Positions 38,301 through 51,125 of a stretch of DNA of 64,000 nt are shown one piece after another. Both the position numbers and the translations under genes were made by a program. The stretch is from Lingula anatina (lineage: Eukaryota; Brachiopoda; Lingulata; Lingulida; Lingulidae). Where the stretch lies: positions 149,413 through 213,412 of the forward strand of contig NW_019775813.1 of NCBI RefSeq assembly GCF_001039355.2. Direction: 5' to 3'. How positions within the stretch are numbered: position 1 is the first letter of the stretch; each line of letters begins with the position of its first letter. The notes beneath the pieces are model-generated. The model was given only the letters and a program-made list of their open reading frames with translations. It did not search any database and had not been told where the DNA came from.

Positions 38301-39999
38301 TGCACTCGGTAGGATTTTTCTAAGGGAGTACCGTACCCCTTGCCCAAAAAAAGAAGGGGTAATTTTCAAAATGAAGGGGTAAAATTAAAAAATGCTCCTG
38401 GCCTAACTGCTTCCTTAGTAAAGTTTTAAAAAAACTAGGTCAAACAAGCGCTCTGTAATAGTTGGGAGAGTTAGAGATAGAGAACGGCGCCAAAATGTCT
38501 GGACACTGACAAGTAGTCACCCAGTATCCGTCTCTGTCAAACAAGCATTTTTTAGTATACTATTTGAGAAGGGACACAAAATTTACATATTTAGCCATTT
38601 TAATCAATCAAAATGTTCATACTTCTTACTCTTCCTAGTGTTTCTCCCTAAAATTGATGCCGACAAAAAGTAGGTCAAGTCGGGAACATTAGGCACCCGT
38701 CGTTTTTAAGTTTTACTAAATTGTTTATAAAAATTAAACCTTTGCTTTCAATTTGTAAATAATTACTAGAAATATTATTTCACAGTTTGTTGAAAGATAA
38801 TTTTTATTTATGTTTGTTAGCGCAGCACTTCAAGTTCAACTGTTTTCTAAGCTGGCCAAATCTGGAGCTAGCCGGTTGCTGCAAACCACTTTGTTTCCAA
38901 CCGGCAAATGACTGCCAATAATAAACGATCTATTTTGTCTGTGATAATAAATTTTACACTTCAAATTTTCCGGGCAAGTGAACAGCCGAAAGTCACTTGC
39001 GTTTCCGGGCAACTACCAGCTAAATTTTAGTTGCCCGGCTGATAAAACTAGTTGCGAAACGCAACCATCGCAAGTAGGTATGTCGGACTCTGAAATCTAT
39101 AGTAAATAACTTTGCCTACCTTGCATGACAAAACCTTTTAATTGACTGTTGTTTTTTTCCTTTGCTTTTCCTTTTTCTCGTCATTTTGTCATCACTGGTA
39201 ATCAGCAGAGCTGGAAATTCCCGGTCGCCCGCTCGTCAAATGCGACTAAAAATTTATTCTGACGACTAAAACTACAAAAGTCACAAGGGTTACTGGCCTA
39301 AAGTATTTGGTCTGGGCGAGTGATTTAAATTGGTCCTAAACGTATGGTTGCTCAATTAAAATGTTGAGCAGTTATGTGAATAAAAAAATGATCATTTCAT
39401 CGTTGTTCATACCTTGTTTATACTAAAGAGAGGCACATGTGCTTTGACCTAAAACTTGCATATTATGACCAATCAGAGAAGATTACGTCATCCTCTGCAG
39501 GTCAGTGAAAGAAGAAGCATGTTTTAGTCGGGTAATTCAAATATCTTAAGAAAAAAATGAGACACTTGGGAATCAATTATGACATTTTCAACATGAGTCT
39601 GACCGTCAACAGTCAACGGACTGGTCAACTTCGCCGATCTTCAAAGCCAAAGGTGTGCGTATTCGTACGCGCTGGGGCTCCAGCCAATGCGTAAAAACAG
39701 CAAAACAACGCGTAATTACGCACTCTCATACGCTAACGAGTTTACTGTATAATATTGTTCTCTTTTTCTGTGATAAAACTCTTTAACTTTAAACTCTAAT
39801 CCCAACCCAAATTAGAATAAAAAATTGAAAGCTGCAACAGAAAATATGTGTAAAAATCCATAGAGCCCCTCTACTCTTTATTTGTAGTGCAACCCATGTA
39901 TGACAGAAACATTTCAAAATCTCAGTGCCTCCCCATACCCCCCCATGGTGAGCCTCAGAGTACCAATCCCTGACTCATCAGTGATGTTAAAATCAATAC
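35377..39999. other. Non-coding stretch, probably first intron
   Basis: No supportable ORF or RNA gene. It contains a short (CA)n run (37371-37391) and homopolymer T tracts. A patch at 38860-39080 has repeated GTTGC, CCGGGCAA and AGTTGCCCGG words that looks like a decayed repeat. Confidence 0.5.
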
Positions 40000-40039
40000 T
40001 TTGTTCTTGGCTCTGGGTTCTGGGAATGGTGGATATATA

Positions 40040-40135
40040 TATAAATATACCACATCATAATGCCTTCCATTCTGAAGCAAAATGACAGCCTGATGAGCCC
40101 TTGCATCATCTGATTGTCTGGGAATGGTGGATATA
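40040..40135. repeat. Dispersed repeat, left copy
   Basis: ACCACATCATAATGCCTTCC, ATTCTGAAGCAAAATGACAG and CCTGATGAGCCCTTGCATCA match 42394-42470 in the same orientation with a few changes. GGGAATGGTGGATATATAT occurs on both sides of this copy (40020 and 40119). Confidence 0.8.
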
Positions 40136-40730
40136 TATCAACCGGGTTCTGTGGGCGGGGGTCTATTTTTGGTTGTATTCGTCTCTTTATCCCGGTCATA
40201 ATCAAATGGGTGATGTATCAAAGAAGGACAAGTCCCCTTTTTCTTCCACAAAGTTATTTATTCCTTTAATCAATTAATTGGAAAGCACACTTTAAATCTT
40301 GTGAGCAACTGCCTAGAAATTCTGTAGGAAACTGCCTGAAAGTGACTACTTGAAACTAACAGCTTGAAAATAACTGTAGCCGGCACTATAAAAATCCATT
40401 TGAAGAATGAATGTAACCGTAAGTGAAGAAGTGAATAAGTAAGTAGTTAAAAGAGAGCCAGCGGTTTCTTTTTTTACCCTCTTGACTACCACGCCCAAAC
40501 GATAGCCAAACCCCAATTTTCATGTGATGTGTCTTATCTATACTGTATTTCCAAATTTCCTCTAAAGGTGACAGATATATAACTTTAAGCAGCTTACTTT
40601 CTGTATTTCTAGGAGTTGCCTCTTTCTAACTTTCTTCGGTTCATATAGTAAACTAATCTATCTTTGCTATTATGTATCACTGACCAAACAATGTCCAATG
40701 CAGGATCCACCACAGCAGTGCTCCCCCCCC

Positions 40731-40967
40731 NNNNNNNNNNNNNNNNNNNNNNNNNNNNNNNNNNNNNNNNNNNNNNNNNNNNNNNNNNNNNNNNNNNNNN
40801 NNNNNNNNNNNNNNNNNNNNNNNNNNNNNNNNNNNNNNNNNNNNNNNNNNNNNNNNNNNNNNNNNNNNNNNNNNNNNNNNNNNNNNNNNNNNNNNNNNNN
40901 NNNNNNNNNNNNNNNNNNNNNNNNNNNNNNNNNNNNNNNNNNNNNNNNNNNNNNNNNNNNNNNNNNN
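40731..40967. other. Assembly gap (N)
   Basis: 237 Ns following a C homopolymer. Unknown sequence. Confidence 0.99.
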
Positions 40968-41028
40968 AGCAATACCCTGGTTTGTATGAAAGGTCACGTG
41001 ATAACATGATACTTAAAACCTAAGCTAT

Positions 41029-41190
41029 AATACTCAGACACCTGAAAAATTAATTATGCTGCATTCATTTTCAGAAAGGAATACAAGTTGATTAACAAAT
41101 CTTTTACTATTTTTCTTTTTTGTAAGCATTGATATTAAATTCCTTTGAAAATAGCATGCATAAATAAAATCAGTATAATTACTTACCCGT
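41029..41190. repeat. ~155-bp direct repeat left of the tropomyosin retrocopy
   Basis: ACTCAGACACCTGAAAAATT, TTTTCAGAAAGGAATACAAG, TTGATTAACAAATCTTTTAC and ATAAATAAAATCAGTATAAT recur in the same order at 42209-42365 with about ten changes. The two copies bracket the retrocopy in direct orientation. Confidence 0.85.
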
Positions 41191-41339
41191 TCTTCACAAG
41201 TTTTGTCCTCAAAACTTACATAAATAAAATCACACAGTACAAAAAAATACACTTTCATAATTGAATTGGATATCTTAACAAATAGAAAGGTAAGAAAATG
41301 TATCATAATAGTGAATCACACCAATAACTTCTTTTTTTT

Positions 41340-42130
41340 ACGGCGGCACTTTCTACCAACAAACATCAACCATGGACGCCATCAAGAAAAAGATGCAAGC
41401 GATGAAGTTTGAGAAGGAGAATGCTCAAGATAGAGCTGAGGCACCTGAGCAGAAACTGAGAGAGGAGCAAGAAAAGAACTCCAAGGCTGAGGAGGAAATC
41501 AACAGCCTACAGAAAAGAATCCAGCAATTAGAAAATGGCTTGGACCAAGCTACTGAAAATCTACAAATTGCCACCACAAAATTTGAAGCTTCAGAGAAAG
41601 CCCAGGGAGAGGTTGAGGAGCAGGTGCAGACACTGAATAGGCCTGTCTTACTATTAGAAGAAAACCTAGAAAGCACAGAGGAGAGACTCACTGCAGCATC
41701 ATCCAAGTTGGACGAGGCTTCTCGAGCTGCAGATGAGTCTGAGAGAGGTCGCAAAACCCTGGAAAAACGTACCATGACTGATGATGAACGTATTGATGAG
41801 CTGGAGAGGCAGCTTCAGGAGGCCAAGTACATTGCTGAAGAAGCCGATAGAAAATATGATGAGGTTGCTCGTAAGCTGGCCATCACAGAGGTTGATTTGG
41901 AGCATGCAGAGGTTCGCTTGGAAGCTGCTGAGGCTAAGATCCTTGAGCTGGAGGAGGAGCTTAAGGTGGTGGGCAAAAACAAGAAATCTCTTAAAATGGT
42001 GAACAGGAGGCTTCATGGATAGAAGACAGCTTTGAGGAGACAATCTTTAACTGCCAGGTCAAAGGAGACTGAACATGGCCACACCAGATAGCTGAGCAAG
42101 CTGACTGGGGGTCCCAGTTCTCAACCAGGA
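41340..42130 (+). pseudogene. Processed tropomyosin retrocopy (frameshifted)
   Basis: An intronless open frame (41372-42022) begins [20 protein letters not shown], the invariant tropomyosin start. It runs as a heptad coiled coil through [16 protein letters not shown], about 205 of the usual 284 residues. The frame then slips near 41996: the shifted frame reads GEQEAS, EDSFEETI, matching the family. It slips again near 42060, where a third frame reads KETEHGH and LSKL. Stops follow and the C-terminus is lost. Odd residues ([21 protein letters not shown] for NRRIQLLEEDLER) also fit a non-functional copy. The lack of introns shows it came from mRNA. The ATG lies just after a short leader (CGGCGGCACTTTCTACC). 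The sequence is closest to lophotrochozoan tropomyosins. Expression of the truncated frame cannot be excluded. Confidence 0.9.
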
Positions 42131-42208
42131 ATAAACCAGTGTGTAAAAGTACCCATGAAATTTTGTTTGTTTATTCTTGGACCATGTTGTGGTGACTTGG
42201 ATCCCCAA

Positions 42209-42365
42209 TGTTACTCAGACACCTGAGAAATTAATTATGTTGCATTGATTTTCAGAAAGGAATACAAGTTGATTAACAAATCTTTTACTGTTTTTCTTTT
42301 TTGTAATGATTGATATTAAATTCCTTTAAAAATAGCATGTATAAATAAAATCAGTATAATATTAA
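42209..42365. repeat. ~155-bp direct repeat right of the tropomyosin retrocopy
   Basis: Partner of 41029-41190 (see that entry). It is followed immediately by the right copy of the other dispersed repeat. Confidence 0.85.
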
Positions 42366-42377
42366 AAAAATCGGTAT

Positions 42378-42475
42378 AATATATGTAAATAATACCACAT
42401 CATAATGGCCTCCATTCTAAAGCAAAATGACAGCCTGATGGGCCCTTGCATCATCTGGTTGTGTGGGTGGTGATT
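42378..42475. repeat. Dispersed repeat, right copy
   Basis: Partner of 40040-40135, same orientation (ACCACATCATAATGGCCTCC, GACAGCCTGATGGGCCCTTG). It lies outside the right ~155-bp repeat, while the left copy lies about 900 bp before the left ~155-bp repeat. Confidence 0.8.
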
Positions 42476-43078
42476 TGGGGAAAGATGGAGATTTATAGTT
42501 TTATTTTATTGAAGAACGCCACATCCTCTTTTAGAAAAAGGATTAAAAAAATGTGATTAATGATGGTTAACTAAAAGTTAGCAAAGGAAAAGAAAGCAGT
42601 AATTATATCATGTACTTCTTTACATAGATGTAAGGAAAAAAGTTGTGTCAAAAAATGAACAATAAAGTGCTTTGAAAATTGTTATCACACTCATTACATT
42701 AACCCCAAAATATTTGGTGCATGTGTACGTGCCTGCCTGCGCAAGTGTGTGTTGAGGGGCACCTGGGAGGATCCTAGAAAATCAAATTGTTAGTAACACG
42801 AAGTGAAGGAAAACTGACAGTGTTTTATGTTTAAATACATTAAAGGGGATGATATAACATGTGGTGTTAGCTGCAGGGTAACCAACTGGGGAGATGACAT
42901 CACTAATAAATTCAAAACAACAGATAATGTCCTCTAAAATAAGTCCCGGGGGTGATGAATTGTTAGGGCAAAATGAGGGCTTTACAGAATTTAACATTAT
43001 ATTTTTCAGTGTATGATTTTTCTAAGATTCACTTTTGAAAAATGAGAAATAACTTCCCATTTGCGTATACTTTGACAG

Positions 43079-43182
43079 TGTTTAAAAACCAAAACATGAT
43101 TCCAATGATGAAAATATGAATGTGTAAAGTTGTTTAAAAACCAAAACATGATTCCAATGATGGAAATATGAATGTGTAAAGT
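43079..43182. repeat. Tandem repeat, 52-bp unit x2
   Basis: TGTTTAAAAACCAAAACATG followed by ATTCCAATGATG and AAATATGAATGTGTAAAGT occurs twice, head to tail, with one visible substitution. Confidence 0.9.
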
Positions 43183-44567
43183 GTATGTCTTTAGGAGTGA
43201 ATAATAAGACCCTACATTAATAGCTTGTCCTAAATGCTTCTCTCCACGCCTGATGAATATTAATGGTCCCTGGATCAACTCCTGTTAATTTGATTGACAA
43301 GGTACTTAACTTCTGATAAGCTGGGCGTATTTGTTTCTGATGAACCTTGACTTTTTGTAGGTTTGTGGGTGATGAAATGATGTGAATATTATGGGTATAA
43401 AATATACTGATCAGCAAAAGTTTTGCACCCTTCCTTTCCATCCCATCCCCCACTCCCACTACCAAGTCATTGTTAAAGAGTAAGGGTTATTTTTAATAAA
43501 AGTGCTCCATAAAATTTGTGCAAGTTTTAACACTTCTTTAATAAAAGGGGAGGAGGGGGAGAAAAATAGGTGTTGGCTAATTGATTTATGAGCCAGACAG
43601 CTTGCTACATCCGATGATACATCATATGAAATTACAAGACGTGATAAAGGTGGCTGAACCCTATGACTAAAGCCGTGTTTTTTTCATCGATTGCTTGGTC
43701 TTACACATTTGTATTCTGTGTGTCATCTCATGATGAAGAAATGATCCATAAACTGCATGCATCATAAATAGTGATTCATGGATACAGAAGGATCTGTATA
43801 TATCAGATTGGATGTGTGAAATGATCCATTTTTTTCTAAAGGATTTGATAAATTACACTAGGAAATTAAATTATCAGTATTGCATATTTCATATGAATTA
43901 TTGAAATGTTTTAAGACTTTTTAGACAGGAATTTTAAGAAAATGTAAGTGACCTTGAAAGCCAGTCAGTTACTTGGTATAAGCATAGAAGTAGAGAAAAT
44001 CTTGAATACTGATGTCTTTTATCTAATACCATTATTAATATGACAGCCTTAAGGTGTTGTTTCATTGTCCACTCCAGACACATTCTTCCTCCATGTGCCC
44101 CAGGTGTGGATAAACAATGAAAACAATCACCTGCTGGCGTACTGAGAACTCTTTGTTACTCCAGGTGTATTCACTTTCTTTCTCTCTAGGCCAGTCTGTC
44201 TAGAACATGCAGATAAATAGATGGGCAATTCAAATGCTTCTATTTTAAACTTGGCTATGCCTAGGACTGTTTTATATATATCTTTTTCGCTTTCTGGCAC
44301 ATGGTATTGGCAAAGCTCAGAATAATTTGGACATTGTAAAAATTTGGAACTTCCTTCATCTTTTGTTATCATGCATATCTTTAAATTTTGAGCTATTTTA
44401 TTCTCCTCTGTAAAATTTGAATGCATTAAAGCGATAGAAAATTTTTGGGTTTTCCATTTGTCACTGCCTTGCTATATGGTCCATTGTTGCTAACTGTTGC
44501 TTGTTGAAGTGTAAAAACTAAAGTTGATATTTTGCAGGTTACAGGTCTGCAATCATGGTTAAAATGA

Positions 44568-44900
44568 GAGGAGGGTCTCTCTTCCACAAGAAGACATTTT
44601 GAAATGACTTTAAAAAACAACTGTGCGTAAAGCAGATCAAAGCTTTCACTTCCATTGTCTGTTTGAATTTCAAACAACCAGAAAATTGCTGACACCAGTT
44701 AAAAGCAATTTTTTTGAAGAAAAGGGTTTTTTGGTGTGAACAAGTTNGAGGAGGGTCTCTCTTCCACAAGAAGACATTTTGAAATGACTTTAAAAAACAA
44801 CTGTGCGTAAAGCAGATCAAAGCTTTCACTACCATTGTCTGTTTGAATTTCAAACAACCAGAAAATTGCTGACACCAGTTAAAAGCAATTTTTTTGAAGA
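44568..44900. repeat. ~153-bp duplication joined by a single N (probable assembly artefact)
   Basis: 44568-44720 and 44748-44900 are almost identical (one substitution seen, ACTTCCATTG versus ACTACCATTG). A lone N at 44747 sits exactly where the second copy starts. Two contig ends that overlap but were not merged explain this best. Confidence 0.85.
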
Positions 44901-46881
44901 TTTTTTTGAAGATTTTTTGAAAATGTGTGCCTTTATACGGAATGCTAGATATGCAGAGTACTGTCAGTGGTGATATGTTTTCACATCAAGTCCCCCCTCT
45001 TTGATATTTTGTTAAGAAATTTGGTCACCTGATCCTTAATTCTGAAGAAATTCGTCAGGAATTGTTCTAAATTGAAACTTTTAAAAGTAGTAGCAGGTAA
45101 AAATAAAAAAAAGTTATTTGGAAGAAATGTTTTTGTCTGTGTTTGTTTGTGTACATGTGTATGTGTTTTAAATGAGTGCAGTGGAAAATGTTTAAATGAA
45201 GTTTACTGAAGACTTCAGGTGGCCTGATTTTCAATCTTAAAACCATCTCCTTGATTATCCCTTCATGTAAAAAGAGGGAGAGTGGAGAGAATCAAGACCC
45301 AAAGCTAGTTAGCATTTCAAAATTACTTCAAGAAAGCCAGTCTGTCAGGTTAAGTGACCCTCTTTTCTGTGTCATTGCAACTCTATCATGTAGCTAATGC
45401 AGGGAAATTGCCCTCCACGGAGAGGGAAGCAGATCTGGCTTGAGATTTGGGAGATCTGAACAAACCAGACAGGTGAAGTGGTTTAAGGTGGGAGAGTATA
45501 GGGGTAAAATATATGTAGAATAGCAAGAAATTGTGCGGGTGAAATAAGACTTTGAAGTAAGTTGGCTGCCCTGTGTATTATTGGTAGTGCAAAGTTGACG
45601 CATTTAGATTGGTTTCATATTGGGTGGCAAGTTCTGATTGTTTTTGCCAAACAATTTCAAATAATATTTTTTGAACTTTTGTCTTGATCTGTTGATTATT
45701 TCCCCCCTGGAGATGTTTGGACTTTTGCAACATTTTATTATAATTTCTAGCCTTCCGACTGTCATGATAATTTTTACTTCAGAGTCTATTTACAGCTGGC
45801 CTAGCATTTTAGTTCACTTCTATCTCACACAGAACAACCTTTGTTATCTTCTATATCCAAGACAAAGCTGAACTCAGTACATTCAGAGCTCTTCACAGCT
45901 CTCCCCTGCTTGTCTTTGAGAGCAGGCCAGCTCTGGCTACAGCTGTACTGCATCTCCCCTACAACTCCAGTTTTCAATTTCTGCCCAGTAGTAAAACTAA
46001 TTTGTTCCTTCCCTTGGGCAGTGAGTGAAGAGGTCAGAGAATACACACACATTGATGGAGCCAGCCAGGTGCTCCAAAATAGTGCAGGTTAATTCAATTT
46101 TATTTCAAAATAAAACCCAAACTTTGAAAAATATTAGATATGAAGGGAGGGCAAGGACCGAAAGAACTGACTTCTCTTGTACGAGGAAGGCAAAGATTAG
46201 CCAGATGCTCTCCAAAACATCATAGAATGATTCAATTGTATTTAGAGATGAAATTTGCTTTGAAATAAAGGTCATAATTTAATTTGAAGGAAGAGCTGAT
46301 GCTGATGAACTGAGTGTATACAGATGTGCCTTGTGAAAGTGAATTGAGAATGGATGTGAACTACAGGGTACGGCCTAGTGCACTGCATTTTTGCTCTCCT
46401 AGTACTTTAACCCATCCACTCACAAAGTAGTTTGTACTTTTCTTTCTTTAAGCATTAAACATACTTCAATTTCCATTCCCGACTTGGCAAGTGGTGAAAT
46501 AAGTTAGTTCTGCCACTCTGAGCTTCTGGTTATGGAGGAGAGTTGTATTTCAAGTGTGAACAAAAATTGGAATTCAAACTGGTTTTGGAATTACAGACTG
46601 AGACCAAATATGTCGAGTTATGGGTGAGGAAGTATCCACAGATGTGACATTCCACATTTTTTGCTAAAAATTTAATGTCATAGTGACCTGTATATATTCA
46701 TACCTGCACTTACTAATGCGGACTTCACCAGGTTTTGCTGGTGGACTTCATTTAAACTATCTGAGATATCCAAAATGACATTTTAATCCCTCACAATAGC
46801 ATGCCATCAGCATTGAAAAGATATTCTCCCCTTGCCCCTCTGATCCTCTTTCTCAGCGATCTGTGAAATTCTACGCTGACA

Positions 46882-49800
46882 TTTCTTACCTGCAGGTGCA
46901 GTGTGTAAAGGGGTCAGAGAAGTTGTAGGGCAGGTAAATGTCATGCTCCCTAAATACCTTCACATACAGACGTGTTGGTGTCCCAACAATAACTCCATTA
47001 TGAAAACTGATCTTTTCTTTTTCTTTAGCTGCATCATTTGCTAAAAGGTACAGTGGGGATGTTGAATGGTGTTTTTTTTTTTTTTTTTTTAGATGACAGA
47101 GACTAGCTAGGGTTCAAAGTCAGTCATTTTCAGTGGTTAATTGTGCTGGGGAAAGTAATACCAAACCTGTTAAAACTATTGCCTATATCCAGAGAGCTTA
47201 TTTACTTGCTTGTTTATTTTATAACATGCTTTCTTGTCTCTTTACTGGTTGTTGGTCATAGATTGCTAAGTTTGCATGAATAGCAAAACTGTAAATTCAT
47301 AACTGTAATATTCTTGTAACCAACCATTTAAAAATTACCAAAGCCACGCCCTGTGCAATACCAATTCTGTGCACAGTTATTAACAGTGCAGCAAATAACT
47401 GGTAATTTCTCCTTCGCAGCGAGCTAATCAATAAGTATATGGCATTTAATCAGCAAGGAGACAGGGCGAATAGGATAAGTTGAGAATAATGACTACATGC
47501 TAAGCACACTTTGTTCATATGATGTCCATGGTAAAGAGATTTTTCCCATGATGATAAGGTTGTGAAAACCTGGTTCCCTGACATGGATTTTTTTTTTTTT
47601 TTTTTTTTTTTTTAGCACATGAAAATAATTGGGGCTTTTAATTGCTTTGGTCGAGAAAGTTGAATAGATCAGCTATAACTGAAATTTTGGGAAATGTAGT
47701 CTTAGATTCTTTCATTCTATATTTGAGAAATTGTGATCAGAATATTGCAATACAATATGTTAATGATGATGATGTGATTGTGGTGATGTTACATACGAGA
47801 AGATTTTGAAAATTATCACTTGGGAGCTGATATCATGGAATTCTGAATGGCAAGATAAATATTATCTGCTTTTTTACTTAAAAGTATGAAAACAACGTGA
47901 TGATTCAGGGTGGTGTTAAAGAAGAGAAAATCTGCTGTCTAAAAATAATTTTTAATGTTATGTCAGGATTTGATCACAGAGTGATCAATAGGTCGAGTGT
48001 TGTGATGATATGAACTGGTTGTCTGGCACTTCATAAGACTATATCCTTATCACCCATCTTTCAATACAATTACTTGTAGTCAGCCTCTTGGCTGTGAAGG
48101 TCATGGACAATCACATAATAACTGAAGATATATAATTTTAGTTGGCAAAATGAAAAAAGAAAAAACATACGATTAATGCTTTATAGATCCACTTCATTTG
48201 TCAGACTTGAGAAGAAAAAATAATTTACATGATTGTGTTATAATTTATTTATTTTTAGTAATAGGCTAGACAGATGATTGGAACATTTTGCTTAATCCTG
48301 GAAAAGATGACGACCTTGGAGGACATGGTGTTGATTTGTATTGATTGGTCCAAGTTTAGAACATTTGAAGACTGTTGCTGTGAACATTGACAGGACAGGA
48401 ATAATTCCAGTTTCCACTGTGACATTTCACTTTCATTGTAGCCAAGTTGCACCTTTGAGTCATCTTTCTTCTTTTTTATTACATTTTCACTTTCATTTTT
48501 AGGTCTTTTGTGAGGTGTTTTGTTGTTTATAGTTGACACTGTAAAGAAATTTGCAAGCTACATCCAAAATTCCCTGTCATGAGTTTTGCAGTTTCTGGTT
48601 TCAACTTGATTTGNTTTCTTACCTGCAGGTGCAGTGTGTAAAGGGGTCAGAGAAGTTGTAGGGCAGGTAAATGTCATGCTCCCTAAATACCTTCACATAC
48701 AGACATGTCGGTGTCCCAACAATAACTCCATTATGAAAACTGATCTTTTCTTTTTCTTTAGCTGCGTCATTTGCTAAAAGGTACAGTGGGGATGTTGAAT
48801 GGTGTTTTTTTTTTAGATGACGGAGACTAGCTAGGGTTCAAAGTCGGTCATTTTCAGTGGTTAATTGTGCTGGGGAAAGGTAAAACCAAGTCTGTTAAAA
48901 CTATTGCCTGTTTCCAGAGAGCTCATTTACTAGCTTGTTTATTTTCTAACTTGATTGCTTTCTTGTCTCTTTACTGGTTATTTGTCATAGAGTGCTAAGT
49001 TTGCATGATTAGCAAAACTTAAAATTCATAACTGTAATATTCTTGTAACCAACCATTTAAAAATTACCAAAGCCACGCCCTGTGCAATACCAATTCTGTG
49101 CACAGTTATTAACAGTGCAGCAAATAACTGGTAATTTCTCCTCTGCAGCGAGCTAATCAATAAGTATACGGCATTTAATCAGCAAGGAGACAGGGCGAAT
49201 AGGATAAGTTGAGAATAATGACTACATGCTAAGCACACTTTGTTCATATGATGTCCATGGTAAAGAGATTTTTCCCATGATGATAAGGTTGTGAAAACCT
49301 GGTTCCCTGACATGGATTTTTTATTTATTTTTTTTCTTAGCACATGAAAATAATTGGGGCTTTTAATTGCTTTGGTCGAGAAAGTTGAATAGATCAGCAA
49401 TAACTGAAATTTTGTGAAATGTAGTCTTAGATTCTTTCATTCTATATTTGAGAAATTGTGCCCAGAATATTGCAGTACAATATGTGAATGATGATGATGT
49501 GTTTGTGGTGATGTTACATACGAGAAGATTTTGAAAATTATCACTTGGGAGCTGATATCATGGAATTCCGAATGGCAAGATAAATATTATCTGCTTTTTT
49601 ACTTAAAAGTATGAAAACAAAGTGATGATTCAGGGTGGTGTTAAAGAAGAGAAAATCTGCTGTCTAAAAATAATTTTTAATGTTACGTCGGGATTTGATC
49701 ACAGAGTGATCAATAGGTCGAGTGTTGTGATGATATGAACTGGTTGTCTGGCACTTCATAAAACTATATCCTTATCACCCATCTTTCAATACAATTACTT

Positions 49801-50339
49801 GTAGTCAGCCTCTTGGCTGTGAAGGTCATGGACAATCACATAATAACTGAAGATATATAATTTTAGTTGGCAAAATGAAAAAAGAAAAAACATACGATTA
49901 ATGCTTTATAGATCCACTTCATTTGTCAGACTTGAGAAGAAAAAATAATTTACATGATTGTGTTATAATTTATTTATTTTTAGTAATAGGCTAGACAGAT
50001 GATTGGAACATTTTGCTTAATCCTGGAAAAGATGACGACCTTGGAGGACATGGTGTTGATTTGTATTGATTGGTCCAAGTTTAGAACATTTGAAGACTGT
50101 TGCTGTGAACATTGACAGGACAGGAATAATTCCAGTTTCCACTGTGACATTTCACTTTCATTGTAGCCAAGTTGCACCTTTGAGTCATCTTTCTTCTTTT
50201 TTTATTACATTTTCACTTTCATTTTTAGGTCTTTTGTGAGGTGTTTTGTTGTTTATAGTTGACACTGTAAAGAAATTTGCAAGCTACATCCAAAATTCCC
50301 TGTCATGAGTTTTGCAGTTTCTGGTTTCAACTTGATTTG
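46882..50339. repeat. 1.73-kb tandem duplication joined by a single N (probable unmerged haplotypes)
   Basis: 46882-48613 and 48615-50339 align end to end. Both start TTTCTTACCTGCAGGTGCAG and both reach GGTTTCAACTTGATTTG. They differ by scattered substitutions (more in the first half) and poly-T length. The N at 48614 is exactly at the junction. Short minus-strand open frames appear in both copies and are not convincing genes. Confidence 0.85.
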
Positions 50340-51088
50340 AAAAAAAAATAATGAAGTTCAGTTGCATGACAAGACTTCTCCTGTAAAGACATATTTTATA
50401 TATATCTGATGTAAATTGCTCTAATTCATGGGTCAGGAGGGTGTGAGAGAGGTATCTGATAGAACTGGTATCATACATGAAGTAGGACAAGATCAGTGAG
50501 GGTCATTTCAGACCACTGATCTCTCAGGCTGGCAGATCTCGTAGAACTACCCGTCCAAATCATAATTTATTTGTTGTTCTGTGATTAAATCTACTAATAA
50601 CAGAAGGTGCCTAATATCAGAAATCATTGTCTGTTGTAAAATTGTACAAATACTAAGTTATAATGTATTTCCTTCCATCTTCATGTCCACTCACAACAAA
50701 AAATTTGTATGTAGAAAATTGTTTAGATTTTGTAGAATTAAATTGTTTTAGATTGCATAAATGCAATATATAGTCAATGTAGCAAATTGAATTGAGGGAA
50801 GAATTAATGAGAAAATCACCCTTGATGTGTATGAATGAAAGCTGTGTCTGGTCTGGAATTGTACTGACTACACAGTTTCAGCTGTGTGTCTGTCTGCAGT
50901 TAGGTCTATATCTAGACTGGCGTTGAAAGAGAAAATGACTCTGACATTTAAGTTATACCAGGAATCCTACAACACTGATTTTGAGACTTGGGTTTGTGTG
51001 TGTATGATTGAGAAAAAAGTTTTTTTGGGGTATGTAGTTTGTGTGAGAGCATGCATTCGTGTTAGTGAATGCATGCGTGCGTCCTTGC

Positions 51089-51125
<37 letters not shown>

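Larger units (their letters stand above)
42476..46881. other. Non-coding stretch
   Basis: No supportable gene. Holds the 52-bp tandem repeat at 43079, the N-joined duplication at 44568-44900 and scattered homopolymers. Confidence 0.5.

Noticed and set aside
40609-41023. Open frames spanning the second gap
   Set aside because: Produced by Ns only; no supporting exon features.
41425-42043. Minus-strand frames opposite the tropomyosin retrocopy
   Set aside because: Shadow frames of the coiled-coil coding strand.
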